A stretch of DNA of 64,000 nt, taken from NCBI GenBank assembly GCA_022823605.1, contig JAJEHS010000004.1:149190-213189 (forward strand). The letters run 5' to 3'. The position numbers and the translations under genes were made by a program. Below are positions 10,898 to 20,695 of the stretch, piece after piece. The notes below the pieces were generated by a model. That model worked only from the letters and a program-made list of their open reading frames with translations, was not told the origin of the DNA and ran no database searches. Every line of letters starts with the position of its first letter. Positions within the stretch are counted from its first letter, which is position 1. This DNA is from Paracoccaceae bacterium. Its GTDB lineage: Bacteria > Pseudomonadota > Alphaproteobacteria > Rhodobacterales > Rhodobacteraceae.

Positions 10898-11875
10898 CTA
10901 AAGGGCACCCGCTTCTTTGTAATAGCGTTCTGCACCAGGGTGCAACTGAATTTGACCTCTCTGCGTGGCTGCAAAATTTACATTCAACGCCCTGGCCCAA
11001 GGGGCAGTTGATGTAACCTGGTCAATGTTTTCCCAGAATCCCTTGGTAATCTGATAAACGGTTTCATCATCCAAATCAGCCCTGACAGCGATTCCAACCG
11101 CCGTGTTGAATGAAGCCACGGCCGAGTCATTTACCTGACCCTCATATTGATTTGCTTCAACCATATCGATATAGCGAAATGGGCCAAGCCATTTTTCCAC
11201 GACTTCACCTTCGGAACTTTCGGGACCAATAAATCGAATGTTTTCAGTTTCGGTAAACTGGATGAATTGACCACATGGATCTATACAGCCATTGACATAT
11301 ACATTGATCTTGCCATCCAGAAACGCCTGAAATCCAGTCACCCAGTTGGCCTTGATAGCTTCATAATCCTCATTTGCAACCAAGCCGGTCGTTGCTTCAA
11401 CCCAACCTTTGGCTGCATTATAGGCACCTCCGCCGGCAGGACCAAGAAACACAGATGCCCCCTCAATGTCATCCAACAGTTCTATATCACTATCTGCCCT
11501 GACAGCAAAATGGTATTGACCATAGGGGTACCACATCAATAGTCTGAGATTCTTGGCAAGTTCGGGAGCTTCCGTTTCCTTGGCATACATGGCTTTACCA
11601 CCGGCCATCAAATTGTAAACCACAGGTGATGTCATGGATAATTCAAGGTTTCCCCGAGCCACTTCCATCATATGCAATGTGGCGGCACCACCACCTGATA
11701 CCTCGATTTCAACACCATCCACATTGTCTGTCACAATATTTGCGAATGTTGCCATGGTAATGGCAGCACCAAGGCTTGGTGCAATTGTTGCCATCCGCAA
11801 GGTTTGATTTTGGGCACTGGCAGAAATTGCCAGAAAACAAGTAGCGATCAAGACCGCAATAAACCTATTTTTCAT
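10898..11875 (-). CDS. TRAP transporter solute-binding protein, TAXI family
   Basis: Periplasmic receptor that delivers a solute, in this family usually a small carboxylate or amino acid, to a TRAP permease. ATG at 11875 is fixed by a perfect GGAGG five bases upstream; it opens a signal peptide MKNRFIAVLIATCFLAISAS cleaved after Ala-Ser-Ala. The mature protein begins QNQTLRMATIAP and has the TAXI hallmarks IEVSGGGAATLHMMEVARG and VFLGPAGGGAYNAAKGW. Cysteines in VNGCIDPCGQF could form a disulfide. It lies 23 bases after the fused permease gene, so both belong to one operon. Ligand cannot be read from sequence. Confidence 0.93.
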   Translation of the reverse strand: MKNRFIAVLIATCFLAISASAQNQTLRMATIAPSLGAAITMATFANIVTDNVDGVEIEVSGGGAATLHMMEVARGNLELSMTSPVVYNLMAGGKAMYAKETEAPELAKNLRLLMWYPYGQYHFAVRADSDIELLDDIEGASVFLGPAGGGAYNAAKGWVEATTGLVANEDYEAIKANWVTGFQAFLDGKINVYVNGCIDPCGQFIQFTETENIRFIGPESSEGEVVEKWLGPFRYIDMVEANQYEGQVNDSAVASFNTAVGIAVRADLDDETVYQITKGFWENIDQVTSTAPWARALNVNFAATQRGQIQLHPGAERYYKEAGAL

Positions 11876-11898
11876 TTTTCCTCCTAAATTGTTTTTCA

Positions 11899-14031
11899 CT
11901 AATTTTGTTTGACTTTCCATAATTGAATTCTGTGTAAAAACAGAATTAGTATGGCAATCCCAAATGCAATAAGGGCGATTGTATAATCTGGAACAAGAAG
12001 TGCAATTCCAATTATGGATCTGACCAATCTTTCCAGAAGATTCAGTTTCCGTTTATCAAAGCCGGCCAGAGCAGATGCAAGCAACCACATGGCCACGACA
12101 AAGGCAAATATGATCCATCCCAACTCGCCCCAACTGACAGTTGAAATATCTATCATCGCCGGAGAATCAACAGCCTCTCCTTCAAACCATTCGAAAAATA
12201 TCTGCAATTTGTAGATAACCGAAGGATGATAAACAAATATGAAGGGTATCAAGAATCCGGCCAAAGACAACCTTGCCGCACTCAGACCGGTTTTTATTGG
12301 ATCGGCACCGGCAATTGGGGCTGCCGCAAATGCCGCCAGAGCCACTGGGGGAGTTACGGTTGAAATCACTGCAAAATAGACAACAAACAAATGCAGTGAT
12401 AAAAGTGGAATTCCAACTGCTTCGATACCTGATGAAAGAGCTATCACGATTATGAAATAAGTGGCTCCGGGTGGAAGTCCCATACCTAGTACAATTGAAC
12501 CCAAGGCAAGAACAATCAATACACTGAACAGTGGTCCACTTGCTGCCTGGGCCAAGAGCAGTGACAACCTGCCGCTGAATCCTGATACCTGAATCAATCC
12601 TACAATCAGGCCAATTGCTGCAACGATTACAATGATGGATGCAGCCATGCGTCCTGCAGTTACGAATGCAGTGTATATCTTGGACCAGGAACGAAACTCG
12701 GGAAACAATACAAGTGAACAAGTTAAAGCAGTAATGAAACCGTAAAATCCTGCCTTGGGAACTGATGGTTGAACAAACAGAAAATAGGAAAGTACACTTA
12801 GAGGGATAATGAAGACAAGGCATCGGGTCTGTTCTAGACGGTTCAAACCTGGTCTGCTTTCCCGGGGTAAGGGCCCTATTCCCTTTTTTCTTGCTTCAAA
12901 ATAAATGGTCAGGAAGGTACCCAAATAATAGAATATCGCCGGTACAATTGCTGCTACGACAATGTAGCGGTATTCCAAACCGATTTGGCCAGCAACAAAG
13001 AAGGCAACTACCCCCATGACCGGAGGCATGATTTGCCCACCTGTTGAGGCTGAAGCCTCAACCGCGCCTGCAAAAGCCGGCTTGAAACCCGATTTCTTGA
13101 TAACCGGGATAGTCATTGTCCCCGTGGAAACAACGTTTGATATTGCAGCACCTGACAGTGTCCCAAACAAGGCTGAACTTGCGACCGCAGCGTGGGCTGC
13201 CCCGCCGGTCAATCCGCCGGTTAGTCTGTTGGCAATTTTCAACAGGAGTTCTCCAGCACCTGAAGCCATCAGCACCGAACCGAAAACGATGAATATCAGA
13301 ACATTTCCCGAAACCACCTGCAATGGTTGGCCGAACATACCACCTGTCTGGGACCAGAAATTGAGAACCATGGACCGCAAGCTTTGTTCAACGGTTGAAC
13401 TTGAACCAGCAAATATTCCGGTCCACTCGGGAAGATACCCCCGTACAAAAAAATACAATATCCAGAACACACAGAATACAACGATAAATGTCCCAAAATA
13501 CCTGTAGGTAAGGTAAAGGGTGATTATCGTCGCAATGGGAAACAGCAGATAATCGGTAGACGTTGCCGAAGGTAGGATTCCCGCATCGATTGAGAACAAC
13601 TTGCCGATCCAGACAAGAAAAACCCCGGTAGAAACAAAGGTCAATGCCCAATCCAGCCAATTCAGGCGAGGGGATTTGTGGAGTGTAATGAGGGTTATGG
13701 CAAAGGAGAGGATAATGGGTAGACCCAAAATCAGACCGGTCGGTAGCAAAAATCCTCGCTCAAATGATCTGTAGGTGGCTCCCAACCAATGTTCACGGAA
13801 CAATACCCGCTGTTCCCTTCTGGATAATTCCGCAAAGTCACTTGTAGTGGTTTCAATAAACCACCGAACGAATTCCGATATGGGACCTGATGCTGAATAA
13901 ATCAGGATAACCAGCGTAAAAAAGACACAAAGGATGTTCTCAATTTTTATTTTGAACACATCTAAAGACGTCTTAGGTGGTTCAGTTTCAGTATCTGAGG
14001 CCATTTCAGATTCGAATATTTCCTCTTTCAT
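11899..14031 (-). CDS. TRAP transporter fused permease (DctQM-type, TAXI-associated)
   Basis: A 710-residue inner-membrane protein in which the small (DctQ-like) and large (DctM-like) TRAP subunits are fused, as usual for TAXI systems. An acidic cytoplasmic N-terminus precedes multiple membrane segments; the conserved DctM core includes ALFGTLSGAAISNVVSTG, VEASASTGGQIMPPVMG and ALGSIVLGMGLPPGATYFI. It drives sodium- or proton-coupled uptake with the binding protein encoded 23 bases downstream. The 225-base stretch upstream carries an imperfect hairpin and may hold the promoter. Confidence 0.94.
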   Translation of the reverse strand: MKEEIFESEMASDTETEPPKTSLDVFKIKIENILCVFFTLVILIYSASGPISEFVRWFIETTTSDFAELSRREQRVLFREHWLGATYRSFERGFLLPTGLILGLPIILSFAITLITLHKSPRLNWLDWALTFVSTGVFLVWIGKLFSIDAGILPSATSTDYLLFPIATIITLYLTYRYFGTFIVVFCVFWILYFFVRGYLPEWTGIFAGSSSTVEQSLRSMVLNFWSQTGGMFGQPLQVVSGNVLIFIVFGSVLMASGAGELLLKIANRLTGGLTGGAAHAAVASSALFGTLSGAAISNVVSTGTMTIPVIKKSGFKPAFAGAVEASASTGGQIMPPVMGVVAFFVAGQIGLEYRYIVVAAIVPAIFYYLGTFLTIYFEARKKGIGPLPRESRPGLNRLEQTRCLVFIIPLSVLSYFLFVQPSVPKAGFYGFITALTCSLVLFPEFRSWSKIYTAFVTAGRMAASIIVIVAAIGLIVGLIQVSGFSGRLSLLLAQAASGPLFSVLIVLALGSIVLGMGLPPGATYFIIVIALSSGIEAVGIPLLSLHLFVVYFAVISTVTPPVALAAFAAAPIAGADPIKTGLSAARLSLAGFLIPFIFVYHPSVIYKLQIFFEWFEGEAVDSPAMIDISTVSWGELGWIIFAFVVAMWLLASALAGFDKRKLNLLERLVRSIIGIALLVPDYTIALIAFGIAILILFLHRIQLWKVKQN

Positions 14032-14070
14032 TGTTTTCTACAAGAATGCCACCGAAGAAATAGGAATTTT

Positions 14071-14113
14071 GTGAATCCCCAGTAAAGCAACCCTGAGAAC
14101 CCAAGGGGTTCAC
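14071..14113. other. Imperfect inverted repeat between lpdA and the TRAP operon
   Basis: GTGAATCCCC (14071-14080) pairs with GGGGTTCAC (14105-14113) with one bulged T, around a 24-base loop that itself holds a nested GAACCC / GGGTTC hairpin. On the minus strand it lies after lpdA and before the TRAP permease. No T-run follows, so it is not a convincing intrinsic terminator; it could be a leader or operator structure. Confidence 0.3.
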
Positions 14114-14256
14114 ATGAAAAATCTGAACCTTGTTTGAGTTTGAAGTTATGGAATGATTAGGCATTACCACGTATTTGTCAAAGAGGTGACAAAATTTGTA
14201 CTGGCAAAAATTTCTATCCGGGTCTAGACAAATACTGATTGTTACAACAAAACCAA

Positions 14257-15651
14257 CTAGATATGAATTGCCTTATCGTAGGCGTTGAGAACACTTTCAT
14301 GCATCATTTCCGACAAGGTTGGATGAGGAAAGACCGTATCCATTAATTCTGACTCAGTAGTTTCCAGCTGTCTGCCAACCACATAACCCTGGATTAATTC
14401 GGTAACTTCAGAACCAACCATATGAGCACCCAGAAGTTCGCCGGATTTTTCATCAAAGATCGTCTTGATCAAGCCTTCGGACTCGCCAAGGGCGATTGCT
14501 TTTCCGTTTCCGATGAAGGGAAATCTTCCGACCTTGTATTTGATTCCCATTTCCTTGCACTTTTCTTCAGTCAAGCCTACGGATGCAATTTGAGGCATGG
14601 AATAGGTACAACCGGGAATGGAGTTGGGAGTAATGGGATGGGGTTTGCCACCGCCGATACTCTCGGCAACCATCACACCCTCGTGACTGGCCTTGTGGGC
14701 AAGCCAGGGAGGACCTGCCACATCCCCAATGGCATACACATTGGGAACACCGGTTTGGCATAACTCATCGACAACAATATGGGTTCTGTCGACCTTGACC
14801 CCTATTCCTTCCAGATTCAAGTTTTCGACATTTCCAACAATTCCCACAGCAGAAATTATCGTATCGAAGATTACCTTACTTTCACCCTGTATATCCTTGA
14901 TTGAAACTTCAATACCTTCCTTGACCTTTTTTGTACCCTTGACCTGTGCTCCTTCAATTATGGTCATCCCATGCTTTTGAAATTGTTTTTTGGCAAAGGC
15001 AGAAATCTCCCTGTCTTCAACTGGAAGAATGGTATCCAGCATCTCGACAACGGTAGTTTCAGAACCGATTGAATTAAAAAAACTAGCAAATTCGATTCCT
15101 ATTGCTCCCGAACCCACTACCAATAATTTTTTTGGCACTCTTGGTGGTTGCAGTGCTTCCCGGTAGGCCCAGATATTCTTGCCATCCACTTCCAATTCAG
15201 GAACCTGTCTTGCTCTGGCTCCAGTTGCAATTACGATATTCTTGGCAGTTATGCTTGTTTCCTTGCCGGATTCCGAAATCAGCAATTCGTTCTTGGATTT
15301 GAATTTTGCTTCTCCAACGAAAACAGTAACCTTGTTTTTTCTCAGGAGATGGGTAACTCCTCCCGAAAGCTGCTTGGCTATGTTGCGCGAACGCTTAATG
15401 ATTTGATTCAGGTCAAAATCGACATTTTCGGCCTTAAGACCGAATTCTGTGGCCCGATTCATCAAATGATAAATCTCGGCCGACCTGAGAATGGATTTGG
15501 TGGGTATACAGCCCCAATTCAAACAAATACCTCCCAAATCCTCCCTTTCGACAACAGCAACATTCAAACCCAATTGACTGCCTCTGATAGCAGAGACATA
15601 TCCTCCTGGTCCGGTACCAATAACAACCATATCGAATTTTGTATTTGTCAT
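14257..15651 (-). CDS. lpdA: Dihydrolipoyl dehydrogenase (E3)
   Basis: FAD flavoprotein that reoxidises lipoyl groups of the pyruvate, 2-oxoglutarate or branched-chain dehydrogenase complexes, or the glycine cleavage system. The 464-residue chain has the FAD loop VIGTGPGGYVSA (10-21), the redox disulfide GGICLNWGCIPTK (Cys43/Cys48), the NAD loop VVGSGAIGIEFASFF, the second FAD motif NVYAIGDVAG and the active-site FPHPTLSEMMHE (His443, Glu448). No E1 or E2 gene adjoins it in this window, so it is a detached E3 that may serve several complexes. Confidence 0.96.
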   Translation of the reverse strand: MTNTKFDMVVIGTGPGGYVSAIRGSQLGLNVAVVEREDLGGICLNWGCIPTKSILRSAEIYHLMNRATEFGLKAENVDFDLNQIIKRSRNIAKQLSGGVTHLLRKNKVTVFVGEAKFKSKNELLISESGKETSITAKNIVIATGARARQVPELEVDGKNIWAYREALQPPRVPKKLLVVGSGAIGIEFASFFNSIGSETTVVEMLDTILPVEDREISAFAKKQFQKHGMTIIEGAQVKGTKKVKEGIEVSIKDIQGESKVIFDTIISAVGIVGNVENLNLEGIGVKVDRTHIVVDELCQTGVPNVYAIGDVAGPPWLAHKASHEGVMVAESIGGGKPHPITPNSIPGCTYSMPQIASVGLTEEKCKEMGIKYKVGRFPFIGNGKAIALGESEGLIKTIFDEKSGELLGAHMVGSEVTELIQGYVVGRQLETTESELMDTVFPHPTLSEMMHESVLNAYDKAIHI

Positions 15652-15700
15652 CTCAAATCCTTAAATTATCTTAACCCAACCAGACAAAATGGTTGTCCGA

Positions 15701-16285
15701 TTATACATTGCCTTCCCCGGCTTCGATCTTTCTAACAACTTGAATATACCCACCAGAATCCAGAAAAGCAGTTTCTTCAGCCGTATTTTTACGACCCAGG
15801 ACGTCATTCCGATAGGGGAATCTTCCAAATTCATTGATTATGTCTGCATGCGCCTTGGCATGTATCAACATATTCTTTCCTTCTTCTCCAAGACGGGTGG
15901 CTATCAACTCGATACACTTGGCTTGGTCCTTGGGGTCTTCGGAGTGCATGTAGGGAAGATAGTAGAAACCTCGCCGTTCTTCTTCATGATCCAGATCAAA
16001 ATCACGTGCAATGGCATCTTCTGCAATTTCCCGAGCAAGATGGTCAAATTTAAAGGATCTGGCATCACCCCGGAACATGTTGCGTGAAAATTGATCCAAA
16101 ACCAGAATTATTGCCAAGGTACCATCCGGTGACTCTCTCCAATGGTCCAGTTTCCCTTTGGTTGCTTCCTCATAAGTGTCAAGAAACCTGTCTCTAATCA
16201 GATTGTCAACTTCTTCACCACCGAAAAAACGCTTGCCCGGTTCCAATTCTTCAAACCAAAAATGGAGAACATCCTTGATAGTCAT
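15701..16285 (-). CDS. DUF924 family protein
   Basis: A 194-residue, mostly helical, soluble protein matching DUF924: VLHFWFEELEPGKRFFGG at the N-terminus, a central ILVLDQFSRNMFRGDARSF, and FYYLPYMHSEDPKDQAKC. No enzymatic role is established for the family. It lies 13 bases after the esterase gene on the same strand and probably shares its transcript. Confidence 0.88.
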   Translation of the reverse strand: MTIKDVLHFWFEELEPGKRFFGGEEVDNLIRDRFLDTYEEATKGKLDHWRESPDGTLAIILVLDQFSRNMFRGDARSFKFDHLAREIAEDAIARDFDLDHEEERRGFYYLPYMHSEDPKDQAKCIELIATRLGEEGKNMLIHAKAHADIINEFGRFPYRNDVLGRKNTAEETAFLDSGGYIQVVRKIEAGEGNV

Positions 16286-16298
16286 TTTATTACTTCAC

Positions 16299-16955
16299 TC
16301 ACTCTAATTCTCTGTTCAGAAAATGTGCAGCAACACCCAACCCTACTGGCGAAATACTATGTTCAGCTCCGGTGGAGGTATAGGTATACACCTTGAAATC
16401 GTTTTGGGTAAGATTCTTTTCGGCCGCAGTCAACTCATCATATGGTACGACAGGGTCATCCTTATCGTGGACAAGTAAAACTGGAGGGCGATATTTGATA
16501 TCCCCATTATTGTTGTACGGAAACAGTAATCTGCCTGAGAACCCTGCAACTCCTGCCAGTTTGTAGGAACATTTCGGGGCATATTCCAGCGATAACATGG
16601 TTCCCTGGGAAAAACCGAACAGGGCTATTTTTTCCGGCTTAATATTGTTTTCCCTTGAAACGTCCGAAATCATATTGTCAAGAGCCGTAAGGGATTCCTG
16701 CAAGGTACGGCCAACTTCAATTGCCGAAGCACCATCATAGGTTGGGATTGAAAACCACTGAAACCCATCCTTGTTGATCGGGCAGACCTGAGGACCATCC
16801 GGTGCCAGAAAAAGTGTATCCGGTAGGGATGAATTCATATGCTCGGAAAGATTCAGAAGATCCTTTCCATTGGCACCATAGCCATGAAGAAATATCACAA
16901 TATTCCGGATATTGCCTGACTTCGGTTCACTTCTTTGTATGTTCAACTTTACCAT
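16299..16955 (-). CDS. Phospholipase/carboxylesterase family alpha/beta hydrolase
   Basis: A 218-residue hydrolase of the YpfH / carboxylesterase II type. Features are the oxyanion strand FLHGYGANGKDLL, the nucleophile elbow GFSQGTMLSL (GxSxG), the acid in VHDKDDPVVP and the catalytic His in GAEHSISPVG. Physiological substrate is unknown; relatives hydrolyse short acyl esters. ATG at 16955 is preferred because its A is also the last base of the upstream glycosylase stop codon (TAATG), a classic coupled start, and it gives the normal family length. In-frame starts upstream would overlap the glycosylase gene. Confidence 0.88.
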   Translation of the reverse strand: MVKLNIQRSEPKSGNIRNIVIFLHGYGANGKDLLNLSEHMNSSLPDTLFLAPDGPQVCPINKDGFQWFSIPTYDGASAIEVGRTLQESLTALDNMISDVSRENNIKPEKIALFGFSQGTMLSLEYAPKCSYKLAGVAGFSGRLLFPYNNNGDIKYRPPVLLVHDKDDPVVPYDELTAAEKNLTQNDFKVYTYTSTGAEHSISPVGLGVAAHFLNRELE

Positions 16956-17587
16956 TAACGAACGCCCTCCCGGCTTTTCTCTACCCTGTAATAAGCCCAA
17001 AGCAACCTTGCGGCCACACTTCTCCAGGGTGACCAATTTTCGGCCATAATCCTCAAATCTTTTTCTGTTGGTCGGTCGGGAAGTCCAAAGAGTAATTTTG
17101 CACTTTCCTGCAAAGCCAGGTCACCGGCTGCAATCACATCTCTTTTCCCAATTGAAAACATTAAATATATTTCCGAAGTCCAAATACCAATGCCGGGAAT
17201 CGCTGTAAGTTTTTGAATTACTTCGTTGTCAGGTAATGTAGGGAGTAACTTGTAATTCAAATCACTCTTTGCCAGGGCAATTATATATCGGGCCTTTTGT
17301 CTTGATACCCCACATGCCCTGACCGCTTCTTCCGAGGCCGTTGATAACTTGCTTTGGTCCTTGTATCCGGCTTTCCCCAACCTTTCGCTAATGGCATTGG
17401 CCGAAGCTACCGAAACCTGTTGGCTCAGTATCATTTCCAGCAGGGCATTGAACCCTCCTTCGCCCCTTCGAAGAGGAATTTCACCTGAAACAGCCTTTGC
17501 CTTGGCAAATTTTGGCTCAACCTTTGTTAGGTATTCCAAACCTTTCTGAATGTCCTGCTGGGTTTCTATTATCTGGCTTTTTGCCAT
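16955..17587 (-). CDS. DNA-3-methyladenine glycosylase, AlkA-like (HhH-GPD)
   Basis: Base-excision repair enzyme removing alkylated purines. The 210-residue chain has the helix-hairpin-helix LTAIPGIGIWTSEIYLM and, 20 or so residues later, the catalytic aspartate in AAGDLALQESAKLLFG, as in AlkA; there is no Fe-S cluster motif. It lacks the N-terminal AlkA domain, so it resembles the short MAG-type enzymes. The stop codon overlaps the start of the following esterase by one base. It is divergent from the MFS gene at 17.7 kb. Confidence 0.9.
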   Translation of the reverse strand: MAKSQIIETQQDIQKGLEYLTKVEPKFAKAKAVSGEIPLRRGEGGFNALLEMILSQQVSVASANAISERLGKAGYKDQSKLSTASEEAVRACGVSRQKARYIIALAKSDLNYKLLPTLPDNEVIQKLTAIPGIGIWTSEIYLMFSIGKRDVIAAGDLALQESAKLLFGLPDRPTEKDLRIMAENWSPWRSVAARLLWAYYRVEKSREGVR

Positions 17588-17736
17588 GTCTATCCTAAAG
17601 TCCCTTTAAGCAATGCAATTTTCATTCTGGTTTAATTTGTCATTTATTTTATTATTTCAACACTCGTGGTAGTTGGAGTTTGACCGCTTCCCGTATGATT
17701 GATTTTTTGCTCTTGAAAAATTTGAAAGTCGAGCGA

Positions 17737-18951
17737 ATGCATCTCAAAAGAGAATATAAAAACGTTTTGGTTATAGTAATCGCACAGGCAATAGTCGGTG
17801 CTCAATTACCTATTGCTGTTACCATCATGGGTTTGGCAGGACAAAATCTGGCATCCAATCTATGTTGGGCAACCTTGCCGATTTCGCTCATGGTTTTCGG
17901 TTCAATGACCACAGCCCCATGGCTTGGGATCGTGATGCAAAAATTTGGCCGTAGAATAGGTTTCTGGTGTGGTTGCATAGGCGGGCTGATTGGTGGGTGT
18001 ATTGGTTATTATGCTCTCTATATTTCTTCATTCGAACTCTTTTTGGTTGGTGCATATTTTACCGGGATTTACATGTCAACCAACGGGTTTCTCAGGTTTG
18101 CAGCAGCCGATACGGCAAGCCCTGCATTTCGACCCAAGGCTGTTTCCTATGCCTTGGCAGGGGGTCTGTTTGCAGCTATAATCGGTCCTCAATTGGTCAA
18201 GGTAACCTACGAGGTTGGTGCGCAACAGTATATGGGGACCTATGTTGCCGTCATGGTAGTGAACCTTCTGGGCTTTATCATTTTCACCTTCCTTGACATT
18301 CCTAAAATCGAAAAGGATACCCAGCAGGTTGTAGTAGAAAAATCCTATTTTGACTTTCTGAAAAACCCGACCATACTAGTTGCCATAATTTGTGGTAGTG
18401 TCTCCTACGCCTTGATGAATCTCGTCATGACTTCAACTCCTCTGGCTGTAGTTGGTACAGGCCATTCACATCATAGTGCAGCCAACATAGTTTCAGCACA
18501 TGTTCTTGCCATGTTCATACCATCCTTCTTTACAGGACACTTGATTGCCAAGTTTGGTGCAGAAAGAGTAGTTTCCTGTGGTTTGGCCATTCTTACGTTC
18601 TCAGGTGTGGTAGGCCTTATGGGTATAGATCTGGGGCATTTCTATTTGGCACTTATCCTTCTTGGCTTGGGGTGGAATTTTGGCTTTATTGGTGCAACCA
18701 ACATACTCCTGACTGCTCACAAACCTCACGAAAGGGGTAAAGTTCAGGGTCTGAATGATTTTCTAGTTTTTGGATCGGTTACCATCGCCTCCCTGACCTC
18801 GGGTACACTCATGAATTGTACGGGAGGTACTGCACAGGAAGGCTGGTCGGCCGTTAATTGGGCAATGGTTCCCTTCCTACTCCTTGCCGCAGGTTCCCTT
18901 ATCTGGCTGCAAAGCCACAAGAAAAAATCCGGAGTAGTTAAAAGTACCTAA
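17737..18951 (+). CDS. Major facilitator superfamily transporter
   Basis: A roughly 404-residue, twelve-helix inner-membrane transporter. The loop between helices 2 and 3 has the family motif in the form MQKFGRRIGFWCGC, and the middle loop and second half (ILLGLGWNFGFIGATNILLTAH, then KVQGLNDFLVFGS) are typical of MFS proteins related to drug or metabolite exporters. The substrate is unknown. Start is uncertain: ATG at 17737 has GAAAG eight bases upstream; ATG at 17695 would add 14 residues. The stop overlaps the cimA stop by three bases in tail-to-tail orientation. Confidence 0.88.
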   Translation: MHLKREYKNVLVIVIAQAIVGAQLPIAVTIMGLAGQNLASNLCWATLPISLMVFGSMTTAPWLGIVMQKFGRRIGFWCGCIGGLIGGCIGYYALYISSFELFLVGAYFTGIYMSTNGFLRFAAADTASPAFRPKAVSYALAGGLFAAIIGPQLVKVTYEVGAQQYMGTYVAVMVVNLLGFIIFTFLDIPKIEKDTQQVVVEKSYFDFLKNPTILVAIICGSVSYALMNLVMTSTPLAVVGTGHSHHSAANIVSAHVLAMFIPSFFTGHLIAKFGAERVVSCGLAILTFSGVVGLMGIDLGHFYLALILLGLGWNFGFIGATNILLTAHKPHERGKVQGLNDFLVFGSVTIASLTSGTLMNCTGGTAQEGWSAVNWAMVPFLLLAAGSLIWLQSHKKKSGVVKST

Positions 18952-20669
18952 GAAACTGGAGTCAAAAAGGTATCTTTTTTTGGTTTGGTGCTGGATTTGG
19001 TTTCAATCACATCAATCAGACTGAAATTATTAGCCAATAATTGTTCAGCTGTCGGTGCTTGGTCATAATCAAGTTTCCAGATAATGGCTTCAACCAGCGC
19101 TTCAAAGGAAGCTTCAATTATATTGGGTGAAACTCCTGCTGTAGCCCAAGTCAGGCCGTCAGAATTGGTACATTCAATGACGACCCTGGTAACGGCCGAA
19201 GTACCAGCTCCACGAATTCTTACCTTGAAATCCACAAGTTTCATATCAGAGATGTATTTCTGATATGGACCAAGATCCCTTTGCAATGCCTTGGAAAGGG
19301 CATGTACAGGTCCGCTATCCAAATTGTCGGTCAACCCCTCTGATACGGAAATCTTCCTTTCATTGCCGATGTTTATCACGACAACCGCTTCGGATTCACT
19401 TTTGGATATATTATCATTGAAATGATGGGATTCCACATTGACCCTGAATCTTTGAACCGTGAAATAATTCGAAAGCGTTCCCAGCATCCTTTTTACCAGC
19501 AACTGACAGGATTCCGGTGCGACATCATAGGTATATCCCTTGTCTTCCCGCAGTTTGATCTCATCAACAATTCTCCTCAGGGTATCATCATCAACTGTGT
19601 TCAAATCCACTCCCAATTCCTTCAACCATGATCTCAAATGTGATCTGCCGGCTTGGTTTGATAGTGGAATTACCCTCTTGTTGCCAACATCTTCCGGGTC
19701 CACATGTTCATAGGTTGAAGGTTCCCTCAAAACTCCCGAACCATGCAGGCCAGCCTTATGTGCAAAGGCAGATGTACCTACATAGGCTGCGTTTTTACTG
19801 GGGATTCTATCCAGAATGTCATCCAGAAGTCTTGAAAGGTGTGTTAGTTTCTTGAGTTTCTCCAAGGTAACACCTGTATCATAAAGAGATCTATAGGGCT
19901 CCTTGAGCCTGAGATTGCCGATGATTGTTATCAAATTGGCATTACCACATCGCTCACCGATACCATTGATGGTACCCTGAATATGTCTGGCACCGGCATC
20001 TATTGCTGCCAGAGAACCCGCTACGGCATTTTCGGTATCGTTATGCGTGTGAATTCCCAACCTGTCACCAGGAATACCGTATTCGATTACAGCCTTGGTT
20101 GCTGTGCCAATGTCCTTGGGAAGGGTACCACCGTTAGTATCACATAATACAACCCATCTTGCTCCGGCCAAATAGGCTTCCTTGACGCAATCAAGGGCAT
20201 ATTTTTCATCGGAAAAATAGCCATCGAAGAAATGTTCGGCATCAAAAATGACTTCCTTGCCCTTGGCAACAAGGTGCTTTATTGATTGCCTGATATTGTC
20301 GAAGTTTTGTTCAAGTGTTATGCCAAGAGCTTTCTGTACATGAAACACATGGGTCTTTCCCACAATGCAAACTGTATTCGTATTTGAGTTGACCAAACTA
20401 GCCAGATTAATGTCATTATCTGCTGAATGATCTGCCCTCTTGGTCATTCCGAAGGCAGTGATTTGGGCATCCCTGGTTTTTGGCAGGTTTTCGAAATACT
20501 GCCTATCTGTTTCATTTGCACCGGTAAAACCTCCCTCGATGTAATCAATGCCAATATCATCAAGTTCCCTGGTAAGTTTTAACTTGTCCTCTAGCCCGAA
20601 TAAAACCCCCAAGGTCTGAGCTCCATCTCGGAGGGTCGTGTCATATAAATATATTCTTTCCTTACTCAT
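18948..20669 (-). CDS. cimA: (R)-citramalate synthase
   Basis: Condenses pyruvate and acetyl-CoA to citramalate, the first step of the threonine-independent isoleucine route. The 573-residue protein has the HMGL-like barrel with metal and substrate motif LYDTTLRDGAQTLGV, the HTHNDTENAVAGSL metal histidines, GTINGIGERCGNANL, and the C-terminal LeuA allosteric dimer domain (about 400-540, ending near TWATAGVSPNIIEAS). The opening YIEGGFTGANETD separates it from 2-isopropylmalate synthase. AAGG lies seven bases before the ATG. It follows cysS by 26 bases and is probably co-transcribed. Confidence 0.93.
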   Translation of the reverse strand: MSKERIYLYDTTLRDGAQTLGVLFGLEDKLKLTRELDDIGIDYIEGGFTGANETDRQYFENLPKTRDAQITAFGMTKRADHSADNDINLASLVNSNTNTVCIVGKTHVFHVQKALGITLEQNFDNIRQSIKHLVAKGKEVIFDAEHFFDGYFSDEKYALDCVKEAYLAGARWVVLCDTNGGTLPKDIGTATKAVIEYGIPGDRLGIHTHNDTENAVAGSLAAIDAGARHIQGTINGIGERCGNANLITIIGNLRLKEPYRSLYDTGVTLEKLKKLTHLSRLLDDILDRIPSKNAAYVGTSAFAHKAGLHGSGVLREPSTYEHVDPEDVGNKRVIPLSNQAGRSHLRSWLKELGVDLNTVDDDTLRRIVDEIKLREDKGYTYDVAPESCQLLVKRMLGTLSNYFTVQRFRVNVESHHFNDNISKSESEAVVVINIGNERKISVSEGLTDNLDSGPVHALSKALQRDLGPYQKYISDMKLVDFKVRIRGAGTSAVTRVVIECTNSDGLTWATAGVSPNIIEASFEALVEAIIWKLDYDQAPTAEQLLANNFSLIDVIETKSSTKPKKDTFLTPVS

Positions 20670-20695
20670 AACTTTACCTTCTCATTGGAGAGGAA